Below are positions 33,061 to 43,679 of a stretch of 64,000 nucleotides of DNA, in pieces. Position 1 is the first letter of the stretch. The number at the start of each line of letters is the position of its first letter. The translations under genes were made by a program, and so were the position numbers. The DNA comes from Cycas panzhihuaensis (taxonomy: Eukaryota > Cycadophyta), in assembly GCA_023213395.1 (NCBI GenBank), contig CM041465.1, positions 183,775,741 to 183,839,740 of the forward strand, in the 5' to 3' direction. The notes beneath the pieces are model-generated. The model saw only the letters and a program-made list of their open reading frames with translations, was not told where the DNA came from and made no database searches.

Positions 33061-33514
33061 AATATATCTTTGGTATTGGTAATGGATGTGTATCGTGGTA
33101 GTCAAAGAAGCAATAGATAGTAGCACTATCTTCTACAAAGGCTGAATGTCAAGCACTCACTGTTAGTGCGAGAGAAGTTGTATGGTGGTAAAGTCTTTTG
33201 GATATCCTTAGCATATCTAATAGTACCTCAGTTATTTTTGTCGATAATCAAAGCACTATTCGTCTACCAAAGAATTCAGAGTTTTGTGTGCGTACGAAGC
33301 ATATTAAGATTCAACACCACTATATCTATGAACAGATCAAAGCAGGAAAGTTGCACATTGACTTTTATTCGAGTGAAGAGCAACTTGCAGACATCTTTAC
33401 CAAAGCACTTACTGAAGATCACTTCATAAACATTCGTGCCAGATTAGGACTTAGAGAAGTTATCCTTGAGGATGGATGTATTAGGAAGTATAGTTCTAGC
33501 CTTTACCAGTGATA
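33061..33514 (+). pseudogene. RNase H C-terminus of copia H
   Basis: Starts abruptly after the I LTR as YIFGIGNGCVSW, with a TAG then SKKQ, ALSSTKAE and, from 33198, a clean 104-codon frame: LDILSISNSTSVIFVDNQST, KHIKIQHHYIYEQIKAGKLH, EEQLADIFTKALTEDHFINI, ending ...CIRKYSSSLYQ. The abrupt start shows that I inserted into H here. The upstream 32 kb hold no piece I can assign to the 5' part of H. Confidence 0.9.
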
Positions 33515-33545
33515 ATTTCAAATTGCAGATCAATCCCCACATTTA

Positions 33546-33558
33546 CATTAAGGGGGCA
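33546..33558 (+). other. Polypurine tract of H
   Basis: CATTAAGGGGGCA directly before the LTR, nearly the same as in A. Confidence 0.75.
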
Positions 33559-33888
33559 TGTTTGCATGGTAGTTAATGCTAGGCCACTTATGTTAATGTT
33601 AAATGTGGTTTAGTTATTGTTTAACAAAAATGTGTGAGTTTATGAAGGGACACAACCTTAAAGGGTTGACACCACTTGGGGGATTATAAATATCCCAGAG
33701 TCCATTGTGTATTCATCCAATCAAGAATCAAAGTGATCCAACAATCTTTTGTGGTGGGTTTTCTTACCCAAAGGGGTTTTCCCATGTGTATCTAGTGTGT
33801 TGTGTTTCCTATGCTCTTTATTGTGCTTGTTGTGTATGATCAAGTTTCTATAGCTCAAAACATATGCATGTATGTATGTTTGTTCACA
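33559..33888 (+). repeat. 3' LTR of copia H
   Basis: TGTTTGCATGGT...TTTGTTCACA, 330 bp, homologous to the G LTR and, more distantly, to A. A GATTATAAATATCCC segment is the probable TATA box. CAACC/GGTTG arms (33653-33668) keep part of the palindrome seen in G. Confidence 0.82.
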
Positions 33889-33902
33889 TAATGCTCCACT
33901 AG

Positions 33903-34022
33903 CATTCCTTTGTGGATAGCATATTTGCCATCGTTCTTCAACCATTCCTCTGCAGATAGCATTCTCAAAATCGTTATTCAAGAGTTCCTCTATGAGCAAC
34001 ATTCCCGTGATTGTTCCTCAAC
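33903..34022 (+). repeat. 40-bp tandem repeat, three diverged copies
   Basis: Units at 33903, 33943 and 33983, each close to ATTCCTCTG-RGATAGCAT...ATCGTT-TTCAA. A partial fourth follows. The unit length is not a multiple of three and no frame spans the array, so it is not a protein repeat. Confidence 0.7.
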
Positions 34023-34311
34023 TACGAGCGATGTTCCAAATTGCAAAAAATAGTGTAATAACTAGAATGGAGGAACTTGTCATCGATGTGCTCTATCATA
34101 TGCTAGAAAGAATTGTGCTAAATCCACTAGAATTCATTGTTAACCTTGAACTTGCTACAAACACAATTAAGCACACTACAAATACACACAAAGAAGATAT
34201 ACTTTGAGAAGAACTCAGAAGAGAAAGTTTGAAGAATACCCCCTTCCATACCAAAACTAAAAGAAAAATTGGGTTGTGTCTTCCTCCTCTCACATTACAA
34301 AGTGCACCTCC
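34023..34311. other. No gene seen
   Basis: Plain AT-rich sequence between the repeat and copia J. Short frames here have no recognisable motif. Confidence 0.5.
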
Positions 34312-34861
34312 TGTTAAACCTTATGTTTACATGTTAAGACTATGTACTTTTATTTTCATGTAATATTTGTACTTTTGTACTTTAGGGGTGACTTATCACT
34401 TAAGTGATAAAGTGCACACCCACATTCTTTTCTAATGACACAACATTGTCACTAAAGGGTCAAATGGACCCCCATGCACTTTTGCTCACTTGAGAGCCCT
34501 AAAAGGACACGTCCTACATGCAAGGCATGTACCTTGGATGTTTGACGCTTGTCAAACATCCAATGCCTTAGGTCTCTCCTTTCACTCTATATAATAAGAC
34601 CTCTCCTCATTGTTCTCATAGAGAGTTGGAGCTATATTGTTATGCTGTCAGTTTGCTAATCAAACTGTTATTCATTTGGAGGTTGGACCAATTCCAACCC
34701 CACATTTGGTATCATTTTCTTGCTCCTTCTTTTTCATGCTTTGTCTTACTTATGTTTTATCTTAAGAGTATCATACTTATTAGCATTTGTTGCTTTCTAG
34801 AACTAGAGTGAACCTAGCTTCTAGATCTTGGGATAGCAAGGCCATTAGGCCCTTTTTCACA
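34312..34861 (+). repeat. 5' LTR of J
   Basis: TGTTAAACCTTATG...CTTTTTCACA. TATA-like CTATATAATAAG lies near 34588. A perfect 18-bp palindrome, TTATCACTTAAGTGATAA, sits at 34393-34410. Confidence 0.95.
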
Positions 34862-34863
34862 TT

Positions 34864-34875
34864 TGGTATCAGAGC
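34864..34875 (+). other. Primer-binding site of J
   Basis: TGGTATCAGAGC, two bases after the LTR. Confidence 0.92.
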
Positions 34876-37247
34876 TAGAGGAGACTAGTTCCCTCTGTTC
34901 TGATTTTTTCTGCCCAAGGAGATTCAAAGAAGGGTTACAAACCCTTGGTGACGACCTTCGCCCTCCGAAAGCGATCCAAAGTTTGCTAAGACCCATTTTC
35001 TACAGATTCAAGCTTCTTGGAGTAGTGTTGAAAGCTAAAGCAAGGCTACTTTCAGATCTGAAATTTTTTTTTCAGATCTCTATCAAAGGGTGCAACATTG
35101 TTTTCTTCAAAAATAGTGCTTTTTCTTTAATTTTTCTTCAAGAAAAATTTATTTTTCCAGAGATAAGAGGCAGATCTGAGATATTAGATCACTTTGTGAC
35201 TACAAATCAACTTTGTAAGCATTTTTTGAAGCTCATAACTATTTTGCAATCAATTTGTGTCAGTTGTTTCTCAAATCTGGGCAAGTTTACTCAAGTTTTT
35301 TGTAATTTTTCTACTAAAATCTGCATTTTTTAGCTAATGTTTTTCTCACATTTGGGTGCTAAACTATTCTCCAGCCATTTGAAGCTCTCAGACTGAATTT
35401 ACTTGAAGTTTCAGGCCCCTTGCAGGCTGTGGATCAATTTCTGGACATTTTCAGCGAAACCCTTGTGAAACCCCACTCAAAAAGCACAAAAAATTATTGT
35501 TTTTCACTCTTCTTTCTCATATCAAGCTGGTTGTCCACATACTAACTCTGCATGCGGCTGTAGCAGACTTAAGGGAAGAGTTTTAGTGATTAATACGAGG
35601 GTTTAAAACCCCGGACAGTTGTATGGCTCCAGTTTTCCTTTCTCAAGGACGTGTAACCAGCCATAACTTCAATTACTTGCAACTCTCTGCACACTTGACG
35701 AAAAGCCTTGAGATTTTAGAGGGAGTTGGATACCATTAGGGCACCCCTCCTCCTGGATTTTCAGCATAAACAGAGGTCTCTACACGCTGTTCTCATCATT
35801 TGCGTGTCCACGGGAGCCGCCCAAGTCACGCTGCCATGAACGACCTTTTTTTTTTTTTTTTTTTTTGAAAAATTCAAATCAAACTTTTGATTTTTGAACC
35901 TTATGTTATACTTTTAAGAATATTTCTCTGAATATTCCCTTTTTCATTTCTTATTTCTAAAGGTTGTTTACTTTATATTATCTAAAAGTCATTTTGTCAT
36001 TAATAAGCCTTGTTTTTCCTTACTTTTTGAGTGCACTACATACATAAAAAAATTTGCAAATGTGATAAGTGACTCAAACAAGTAATTTCTAAGCACCATT
36101 ATCATCATTAAGTGAAAATTTTCACTATTTTTAGTGCTTATTAAGGTTCCATGTGTGGTGTCCTTATTGCTCAAAGTTACAAAAAAAAAAAAAAAAATGA
36201 ATTTCAGCCTTTATTTTTAAGCACTTCAAACTTTATTTTACACTTATTCCATGTTTATAAGTGTTAAAAAGTCTTGTTGAAAGTGATTTTAAGTATTGAT
36301 AGTTTGTCAAAAGTGATATTTATCACTATTTTAACACTCCTTTTTAAGGCACCTTGCATGGTGACCTAGTGCCCTTAGTCTCAAAAAGGGCTCAAGAATA
36401 CTTCTTCTTAATAAAATCACTTCATTTTTTTATCGTTGGAACTATTTTAAAGTCCCAACACTTGGTGCTTTGTGTCCTTATTTGGCAAGTGGTCTTCTTC
36501 TCTTCACTTTTGACCATTAAAAGGAACCCACTTGTACTTTCATCACAAGGTTTTGCTTTACTTCTTTGAGTACTTAGCATCTTTTCAAAGTACTTTTCTT
36601 GCAAAACTCATTGTACTAAAGCATCTTTTTTTACTTGGATCAGCATAAGCACTCTCACTTCATTAAGTGCTCATTGTAAACAACACTTTAAGTGTTCATT
36701 TGATGTACTAGCTTGCTTCTTTTTGAAGCCTCTTTCATTGTAAGTTTAATCAAGCACTTTCATAAGTACATCTTCCAAGTAAAAATAAATCTTAAGTTAA
36801 CTTTAACCTTCTAAAAATGACTTTAAAATCTTGTTGAAGAGGCCCGAAAGAGGTTCAAACCTTGCCTCTAAAATAACCTTAAGCTTGGTGCATTCCCTAG
36901 GGGACCAACCGAATGCAGTCGATGCACGACAATTAAGGTTGCTTGAGGGAAAGGAGGTTCGAAAAGGGTGTAATTAGGGTTATAAATCCCAGGGAAAGCA
37001 CGGTACGTCCATGCAGATCAACCCTACCTACCTTGTCCTAGATTTAACTTGGCCAATTGTTGGATCTCCTCTATAGATCAAAGTTGGACCAACTCCATAG
37101 CCTAGTCCTCCACCCCTCATCATTCCATTTAGTTGTTGGATCTTCTAGTAAGATCAGAACTGTTGGTTTCGTTAGAAGGTGGAACTTAAGCGACAAAAGC
37201 TTTGAGTTTCCAAGTTATCTGCTAGCTTCAAGCCTTACAACTGAAAC
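34876..37247 (+). other. Long leader of J
   Basis: About 2.4 kb without supported coding, unusually long for copia. 36060-36800 is dense in AAGTG and its complement CACTT. A/T runs occur at 35850-35868 and 36180-36197. The GTGACGACCTTCGC block near 34949 is shared with C. A 156-codon frame crossing the primer site (34863-35333) is Phe-rich and not convincing. Confidence 0.7.
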
Positions 37248-38171
37248 ATGACTGCAATTAACATGCTTAATGCAGGCAACATTAGATTAACAGGACAAGA
37301 TAACTATCAAGAATGGAAGAGGATCACTCAGAATCTTTTGATAATGAATGAATTTTGGGGTTATGTTTCTGGAAGGATACCCCAACCTGTACCTGTTGTC
37401 AATGGTGATGTAACTGTTCAACCTGATGATGCTTTTGTTGCTGCTTGGGAAGCCAAAGATGAAATCGCTTTGGCATTCCTTCATATGATTGTTGATGTAC
37501 ATGTAGATCAAAATATTGTATGTGCAAAAACTTCCAAGGAAGCATGGGACATTTTGTCCTCTTTGTATGAAAGGCGAGATGAAGCTCGCATTTTGATGGT
37601 AAAAGCTAAGTTGTATTCTGTAAAATTTGTCAAGCCTATGTCAGCTTTCCTTTCCTCCATCAAGGAGGTATGTAATGAATTGAATACACTAGGTAGTCCA
37701 GCAACTAGAGATGAACTTATAACTTCTATCACCAAAGCTTTGCCAAAGGACTACAATGGCTTTATATCTTCTACTACAAGAGATGGTTCACTCAAGAGAA
37801 TGTCATTTAATGAACTTGAAAGTTTATTGCTTCAAGAGGAACAAATTTACACCAAGGATAATGAAGACGAACCATCAACATCAGGTGCATTCACGGCCAA
37901 ATCAAAGGCCAAGTAGAACCCCAAACCTGCACTCTCAAAGCATTTTGGGAACATGAACATTGGTTCTTCAAAAACCAATGTTGTTTGTCATTATTGTGGC
38001 AAAGCTGGCCACATAGCACCTAATTGTAGGAAGAAGCAAGCAGATCTACAACAATAGCAACAACAGCCCCCTCGACCAAATCGAGGTGCTTATCGAGGAG
38101 GTCAAAGAGGAAGGGGGGGTTTTAGAGGTGGCAATCAACGCCACTTCAATCAGTTTGCAGATGAAGACAAA
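37248..38171 (+). pseudogene. Gag of J
   Basis: Met 37248 opens a 222-codon frame: MTAINMLNAGNIRLTGQDNY, WKRITQNLLIMNEFWGYVSG, ALAFLHMIVDVHVDQNIVCA, SKEAWDILSSLYERRDEARI. This is the UBN2-type copia Gag. A TAG (37914-37916) interrupts; the same frame then gives the zinc knuckle CHYCGKAGHIAPNC (about 37986-38027) and an Arg/Gly tail RGGQRGRGGFRGG, with a second TAG in a Gln run (38055-38057). The start is fixed by being the first Met with strong copia Gag similarity. It runs in the same frame into protease. Confidence 0.92.
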
Positions 38172-39629
38172 TTGTTTTATGCTTATCAATCATCCAAAGT
38201 TGATGAAACTTGGATCATTGATTCTGGAGCTACACAACACATGACTGGGAGTGAAGAACTCCTTTGCGACATCAAGGAAGGACAAGGTCAATCAATGACC
38301 TTTGGCAACAATCAATCTGTCAAAATTTCTGGCATAGGCACAATAGCTCCATTTCATTCTTCTTCTAATCCTTCCTCTTCATTTACCAATGGCAATGCCT
38401 ACTTTATACCTTCTATGGACAAAAGCTTGCTATCTGTTAGCAAATTGGACAAGCAACAGATGAGCATTTTGTTCAAAAATGGGAAATGCATAATAAGTGA
38501 CAAAGATGACCAAGTAGTAGCTGTTGGATATGAGGATCATGGCCTCTACAAATTGGATGCTAATAACATAACACTTGATTCTGCTTACTCTGGTTCTATT
38601 GGCACTCAACACTTGTCCAAGATGCAACTTTGGCATCAACGTCTAGGCCATTTGAGCTTAGATAATCTCAAGCAGATGATAAACAAAAACATGGTACATG
38701 GGCTTCCAAAGATATATGGCACAAAATGTCCTTGTGAAGCATGCATAATGGGGACTCAACATCGCTTGCCTTTCCCTAAAGGCAAAGCTTGGCGTGTATC
38801 ACATCCTTTGCAGCTGGTACACTCAGATTTGTGTGGACCTATGTCCACCGCATCTTTTGGAGGAGCCTTGTACTACATCTCCTTCATTGATGACTTTTCT
38901 CATAAAGTCTGGGTCTACTTCATCAAGCACAAGTCTGAAGCATTTTCAAAGTTCAAAGAATTCAAGCTTGAAGTAGAGAACGAGTCTGCCCACTCTATCA
39001 AAACATTAAGGATAGACAATGGAGGTGAATTTACTTCAAATGAATTCACCTAATTCTGCAAGGATAATGGCATTCGAAGACAGCTCACTATTCCTCACAC
39101 TCCTCAACAAAATGGAGTCTCTGAAAGAATGAACAGAACTTTGACTAATAAAGCCAAAGCAATGATGCATGCAAAAGGACTCACTCGAGCTTACTGGACA
39201 GAGGCATTCCACACAGCTGCCTATGTGGCAAATCGAAGTCCAACTACAACAGTCACCGACATCACACGCGACGAGGCATGGTCTGGCAAAAAGCCAATTG
39301 TCAGCCATTTGAGGACTTTTGGGTGCACTGCTTATATGCACATCCCTGACCAGCAAAGAACAAAATTAGACAAGCATAGTCTAAAATGCATCTTTGTAGG
39401 TTATGCCATTCATAGTAAAGCCTACAAGTTGTATGATCCCATTGGAAAGAAAATGCATCTCTCAAGTGATGTAATCTTTGCTGAAGACAATCATAAGGAG
39501 TTGCAAATAGCATCCATGCAACCCCCGATTGACAAACGCAAAAAGATTGTTGAGGCTTTCCTTCCCTCTCAATCTTCTACTCCATGTACATCATACACTT
39601 CTTTGGACCGTCCACATCATCTGATTTAG
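38172..39629 (+). pseudogene. Protease and integrase of J
   Basis: Same frame as Gag. Protease: WIIDSGATQHMTGSEELLCD, with catalytic D-S-G at about 38217-38225. Pre-integrase HQRLGHLSLDNLKQM and CPCEACIMGTQHRLPFPKGK. Core: HSDLCGP (38821), YYISFIDDFSHKVWVYFIKH, RIDNGGEFTSNEF, and after a single TAA (39051-39053) TPQQNGVSERMNRTLTNKAK with the third acidic residue. FGCTAYMHIPDQQRTKLDKH closes it. Only one stop in about 490 codons, so it is nearly intact; all three catalytic acids remain. Confidence 0.94.
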
Positions 39630-39699
39630 CTCCACTTGATCCCAGCACATCTTCTGTTGATCAACCACTTAGACAAGAAGATCTTGAGGTTCAAGTCAC

Positions 39700-40830
39700 A
39701 TGAATTCAAAAGTTACCAAAATGGTATACTCAAACAGTACAGGATGGCCACATCATTAAAGGAAAACATCCATCAAAATACAAGCAGCAAACCAATTTTG
39801 CACTTATGGCTGAAGTGCTATGTGTTGATGAGCCTTCCACCTTTGAGGAGGCTTCTAAAAATGAAAATTGGAAGGCTGCCATGGATGAAGAAATCCATTC
39901 TATTGAAAAGAATGGTACTTGGGATTTGGTCAAATTGCTTAAACATAAACAGGCAATCAGTTGCAAATGGGTGTACAAGACCAAATTCCATTCTGATGGT
40001 ACACTCAAGTGCCAGAAGGCCCGCCTTGTGGCAAAAGGATTCAAATAAAAGGAAGCCATAGACTACGAGGAGACTTTTGCACCAGTGGCTAATATGAACA
40101 CCATCAGACTCATCTTGGCCTTGGCAGCTCAATGCAAATGGCCAGTTTTTCAAATGGACGTGAAGAGCGCCTTTCTTAATGGCGATCTTCAAGAGGAGGT
40201 ATACTTGGAGCAACCTCCCGGTTACAAGGTACAAGGCAAGGAGCATTTAGTATGTCGCCTAAAAAAGGCATTATATAGCTTGAAACAAGCTCCAAGAGCA
40301 TGGTACTCAAAGATCGATGATTACTTCTTGAGACATGGGTTTCATCGATCTACTTCAGATCCTAACTTATACATCAACCACGAAAAGAACCATGCCATTT
40401 TTATTGTCTTGTATGTAGATGACTTAGTGATCACTAGCAATGACACTAAGATGATACAAATTCTCCAGGATGACTTAAAGAGGAGTTTCGAGATGACAGA
40501 TCTTGGACTTCTCCATTATTTCTTAGGCTTTGAGGTATGGCAACAGCCAGGCTATATCTTCATCTCCCAAGCGAAATATTCTTGGGACATTTTGCAGTGG
40601 TTTAGGATGCACGACTGCAAGCCAGCGCCTACACCCATAGAGAATGAAACAAAGCTTACTCTCAATGAGGAAGTTGCACCTGCAGATCCCACTCTTTATC
40701 GGCAATTGATTGGTAGCCTTATTTATCTCACCAACACTCGACCAGATATTTCATTTGCAGTTGGGATTTGTTCACGATACATGTCTCAACCCAATCAGAA
40801 ACATTGGAATGCAGCTAACGCATACTCAAG
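39700..40830 (+). pseudogene. Reverse transcriptase of J
   Basis: A frameshift between 39630 and 39806 leads into NFALMAEVLCVDEPSTFEEA, NWKAAMDEEIHSIEKNGTWD and KARLVAKGFK, where a TAA (40046-40048) stands for an expected Gln. From 40085 a 240-codon stretch is clean: [60 protein letters not shown] (catalytic YVDD at about 40412-40423), LGFEVWQQPGYIFISQAKYS and YRQLIGSLIYLTNTRPDISF. Confidence 0.94.
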
Positions 40831-41351
40831 TACATCAAAGGCACATTGCAACATGGCCTTGAGTATGCACATGATGAGAACTTCACTCTGAAAGGGTTCT
40901 CAGATTTTGATTGGGCAGGTTGCCAAGATAGCAGGAGATCAATACTGTTTTTCCCTTGGTAAAGCAGTTGTTTCGTGGAGTTGCAAGAAGCAACCCAATA
41001 TTACCTTGTCCTCCACCGAAGCAGAGTACAAAGCTGCAATCCATGACTTATGAAGCTATCTGGCTACGACAGATTCTTGGGGAACTTGGACTTGAGTAGG
41101 ATCACCCCACCAAGATTTATTGCGACAATCAAAGTTTGCTCAAGCTGGCCAAGAATCCTGTATTTCATGCAAGGACCAAACACATTGAGGTTCATCATCA
41201 CTTCATCGGAGAGCATGTGCAAAGTGGTGAGATCAACCTTCAATATCAACCAACAGAACAGCAGATAGTAGATATCTTTACTAAGCCACTTGGTAGAGAA
41301 AAATTTCTAAAATTTAGAGATGGTCTAGGGGTCCGACTTAACATTGCAAAC
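40831..41351 (+). pseudogene. RNase H of J
   Basis: Split by two or more single-base shifts. Recoverable parts are LEYAHDENFTLKGFSDFDWA-like text near 40860-40915, SLGKAVVSWSCKKQPNITLS near 40950-41010, and the open tail 41136-41369: LKLAKNPVFHARTKHIEVHH, EQQIVDIFTKPLGREKFLKF, ending NSKGGC within the purine tract. It parallels the ends of I and H. Confidence 0.85.
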
Positions 41352-41363
41352 AGTAAGGGGGGG
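41352..41363 (+). other. Polypurine tract of J
   Basis: AGTAAGGGGGGG immediately before the 3' LTR; it overlaps the end of the RNase H frame. Confidence 0.85.
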
Positions 41364-41915
41364 TGTTAAACCTTATGTTTACATGTTAAGACTATGTACT
41401 TTATTTTTCATGTAATATTTGTACTTTTGTACTTTAGGGGTGACTTATCACTTAAGTGATAAAGTGCACACCCACATTCTTTTTTAGTGACACAACATTG
41501 TCACTAAAGGGTCAAATGGATGCCCATGCACTTTTGCTCACTTGAGAGCCCTAAAAGGACACGTCCTACATGCAAGGCATGTACCTTGGATGTTTGACAC
41601 TTGTCAAACATCCAATGCCTTAGGTCTCTCCTTTCACTCTATATAAAGAGACCTCTCCTCATTGTTCTCATAGAGAGTTGAAACTGTATTGTTATACTGT
41701 CAGTTTGCTAATCAAACTGTTATTCATTTGCAGGTTGAACCAATTCCAACCCCTCACATTTGGTATCATTTTCTTGCTTCTTATTTTTCATGCTTTGTCT
41801 TACTTATGTTTCATCTTAAGAGTATCATACTTGTTAGCATTTGTTGCCTTCTAGAACTAGAGTGAACCTAGCTTCTGGATCTTGGGATAGTAAGGCCATT
41901 AGGCCCCTTTTCACA
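41364..41915 (+). repeat. 3' LTR of J
   Basis: Partner of 34312-34861. The 18-bp palindrome is unchanged at 41445-41462. Confidence 0.95.
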
Positions 41916-42272
41916 CCCCCTCTCTCTTTTAAGATGGCAAAATTTTAGCACCATCACTAGGCTGCACTCACAAAAAAACAGACATACATCTACTTATCAC
42001 AAGTACTTTAGTACTAAAGAATGATTATAAGGAACTAATAAGAATATCTACTAAATAAAAATTGGCTATTCTGATTAAAATTTACTAAAGCTAGCTCACT
42101 CTCCTTACTTTGCAATCCTTAGCCTATCTATGCATTACATGGTGCAAACTTACTGGGATATTAACTTTACTGGGGGGTCCATAACTTAAAGTAGAAAAGG
42201 TTAATGGGGACACACTCACATTACAAAACATGCTTAAACAAACCAAAATGTACCTAGCTCTACATTATACAA
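41916..42272. other. No gene seen between J and F
   Basis: AT-rich sequence with no ORF, repeat or known motif. Its last five bases, TACAA, are the target duplicate of F. Confidence 0.5.
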
Positions 42273-42676
42273 TGTTACATAACTTATCTGGCTAAGTTAT
42301 GTAAACCACTAGCATACAGAGAGCTATCAAGATAAGGTTAATTATGAAACTTCGTGCATATGCCGTCAAGCTGGCCAATGGTATACTTGGCCGTTGCCGT
42401 CCAATAGAATGTAAGGCCGCTTAAGCTGCCAATAGGATTACATGTATAAGACCCTCTTTTGTCTATATAAGGGTCATAAATTGTAAATGTTGATTATCTG
42501 GATAGAACATTTTATAAAGTTTGTGCTGCGGTACTTTCTATCTTTGGTGATCATTTAGCGCTCTAGTGTTCCTATGAAACTCTTGGTTAATTTGTTTGCT
42601 CTATTGGATAAGAAGACACTGCCGTGATTGTCAATTCTCTGCTATCTCAAGAGTGCTGGTGAGAAGAAACGTCCCA
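42273..42676 (+). repeat. 5' LTR of F
   Basis: TGTTACATAACTTA...GAAACGTCCCA. A terminal inverted repeat with 12-bp arms, TTACATAACTTA and TAAGTTATGTAA, spans 42275-42304. Core promoter TCTATATAAGGGTCA near 42460. Confidence 0.95.
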
Positions 42677-42678
42677 AG

Positions 42679-42690
42679 TGGTATCAGAGC
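42679..42690 (+). other. Primer-binding site of F
   Basis: TGGTATCAGAGC, two bases after the LTR. Confidence 0.93.
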
Positions 42691-43679
42691 TACGTCGCAA
42701 TCGTGGGAAGCTGCCGAAAGATCAATTTTTTTTTTTTCCTGTCAGATTGAGTGCTCTCTCTAGTAGAGAGCGAGGAAAGACCTTCACTTAATACTCTCTC
42801 CATGGAGATTGAGAAACGGCACCAGGACAGTCCAAGAGTTGGAAGAAAAGGGAAATTCTTTTCTCAGGTAACGCTAGTACTTTATCCTTTGTCTTTCATT
42901 TGGTTTTAATTTCATTTCTATATTTCAATTTCTGCATTGAATTATATCTAAAGGGTAGATAACACCACTGGGCGGCTACCCTTTCCCCCTCCCACCTCCT
43001 TTCCTGGGTAGATAACACCGTTGGGTGGCTATCCAAGTAGTTAGGTAGAGACCCTGTACCAGGGGTCTTTAAATATTGCAGGGATCTGTCATTCTGGCTA
43101 AGCGCATAGTGGCCCTCCCACCCTTTGCGTGAAGGATTGGATTAACACTCCTGAACTCAGAACCTGTCAGTGTAGTCAGACCCACTACAGGAAGGAGAAA
43201 AAAAAAAAGGAAAAAAAGAAAAGAAAAGGAAAAAAAAAAAAGAAAGAAAGGAAAAGAAAAGGGAAAACAAGAGAGAGAGAAAAAAAAAAACTCCACTTAG
43301 TTCAGTGAGAAAATTTACCCTTACAAATATATACCTCATTTTGATCAGCACATCGTACTGGTCAATTTGCACTAAGTTGGTACATACCAAAAATTTTCAC
43401 GTTTTTTAGTACCGAGTCGTCGGTGGGCCCCATCCCCCCTACACTTTATATATCCCATTTGAACGAGCTTTTCGCACTTGTTTGAGAGAACCTGATATCT
43501 TGTTTATGTAAACTCCTTTGGGGTTAACAGGCTATAGACACCCCACAATCTCCCTATTTTGCCCCATTCTCTTTCCCTCAATAACTCCCTTTTCCTTTCG
43601 TCCTGTTCTTTCTTGATCTGTCCCACTTCGTTCATTCCCCTTCTTTCTACTTATTCCCACCTCTTTACGCCCTTTCTCC
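42691..43679 (+). other. Leader of F with hairpin and purine tract
   Basis: AAAGGGTAG (42950-42958) pairs with CTACCCTTT (42976-42984). A second copy, TGGGTAG...CTATCCA, follows near 43007-43035. 43189-43290 is an almost pure purine run (one C at 43268). The minus-strand Phe/Ser frames there are shadows of that run. Confidence 0.75.

Larger units (their letters stand above)
34312..41915 (+). mobile_element. Ty1/copia J, full-length, best preserved element
   Basis: LTRs of 550 and 552 bp (34312-34861, 41364-41915) differ at about 4-5 % by eye. Flanking 5-mers CCTCC and CCCCC agree at four of five bases. A tRNA-Met primer site, a 2.4-kb leader, gag, protease, integrase, RT, RNase H and a purine tract are all present in copia order. 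Only a handful of stops and two or three frameshifts break the polyprotein. C is an older member of the same family. Confidence 0.95.

Noticed and set aside
34307-34311. Perfect target duplication for J
   Set aside because: The flanks are CCTCC and CCCCC, one mismatch, so it is reported as imperfect.
34863-35333. 156-codon frame across the J primer site
   Set aside because: It starts inside the primer site and is Phe-rich because of T runs; no homology seen and the relative C does not keep it.
39730-40246. Long minus-strand frames of 109 and 142 codons
   Set aside because: They are shadows of the J RT on the other strand.
43069-43390. Minus-strand frames rich in Phe and Ser
   Set aside because: They are the complement of the F purine tract.
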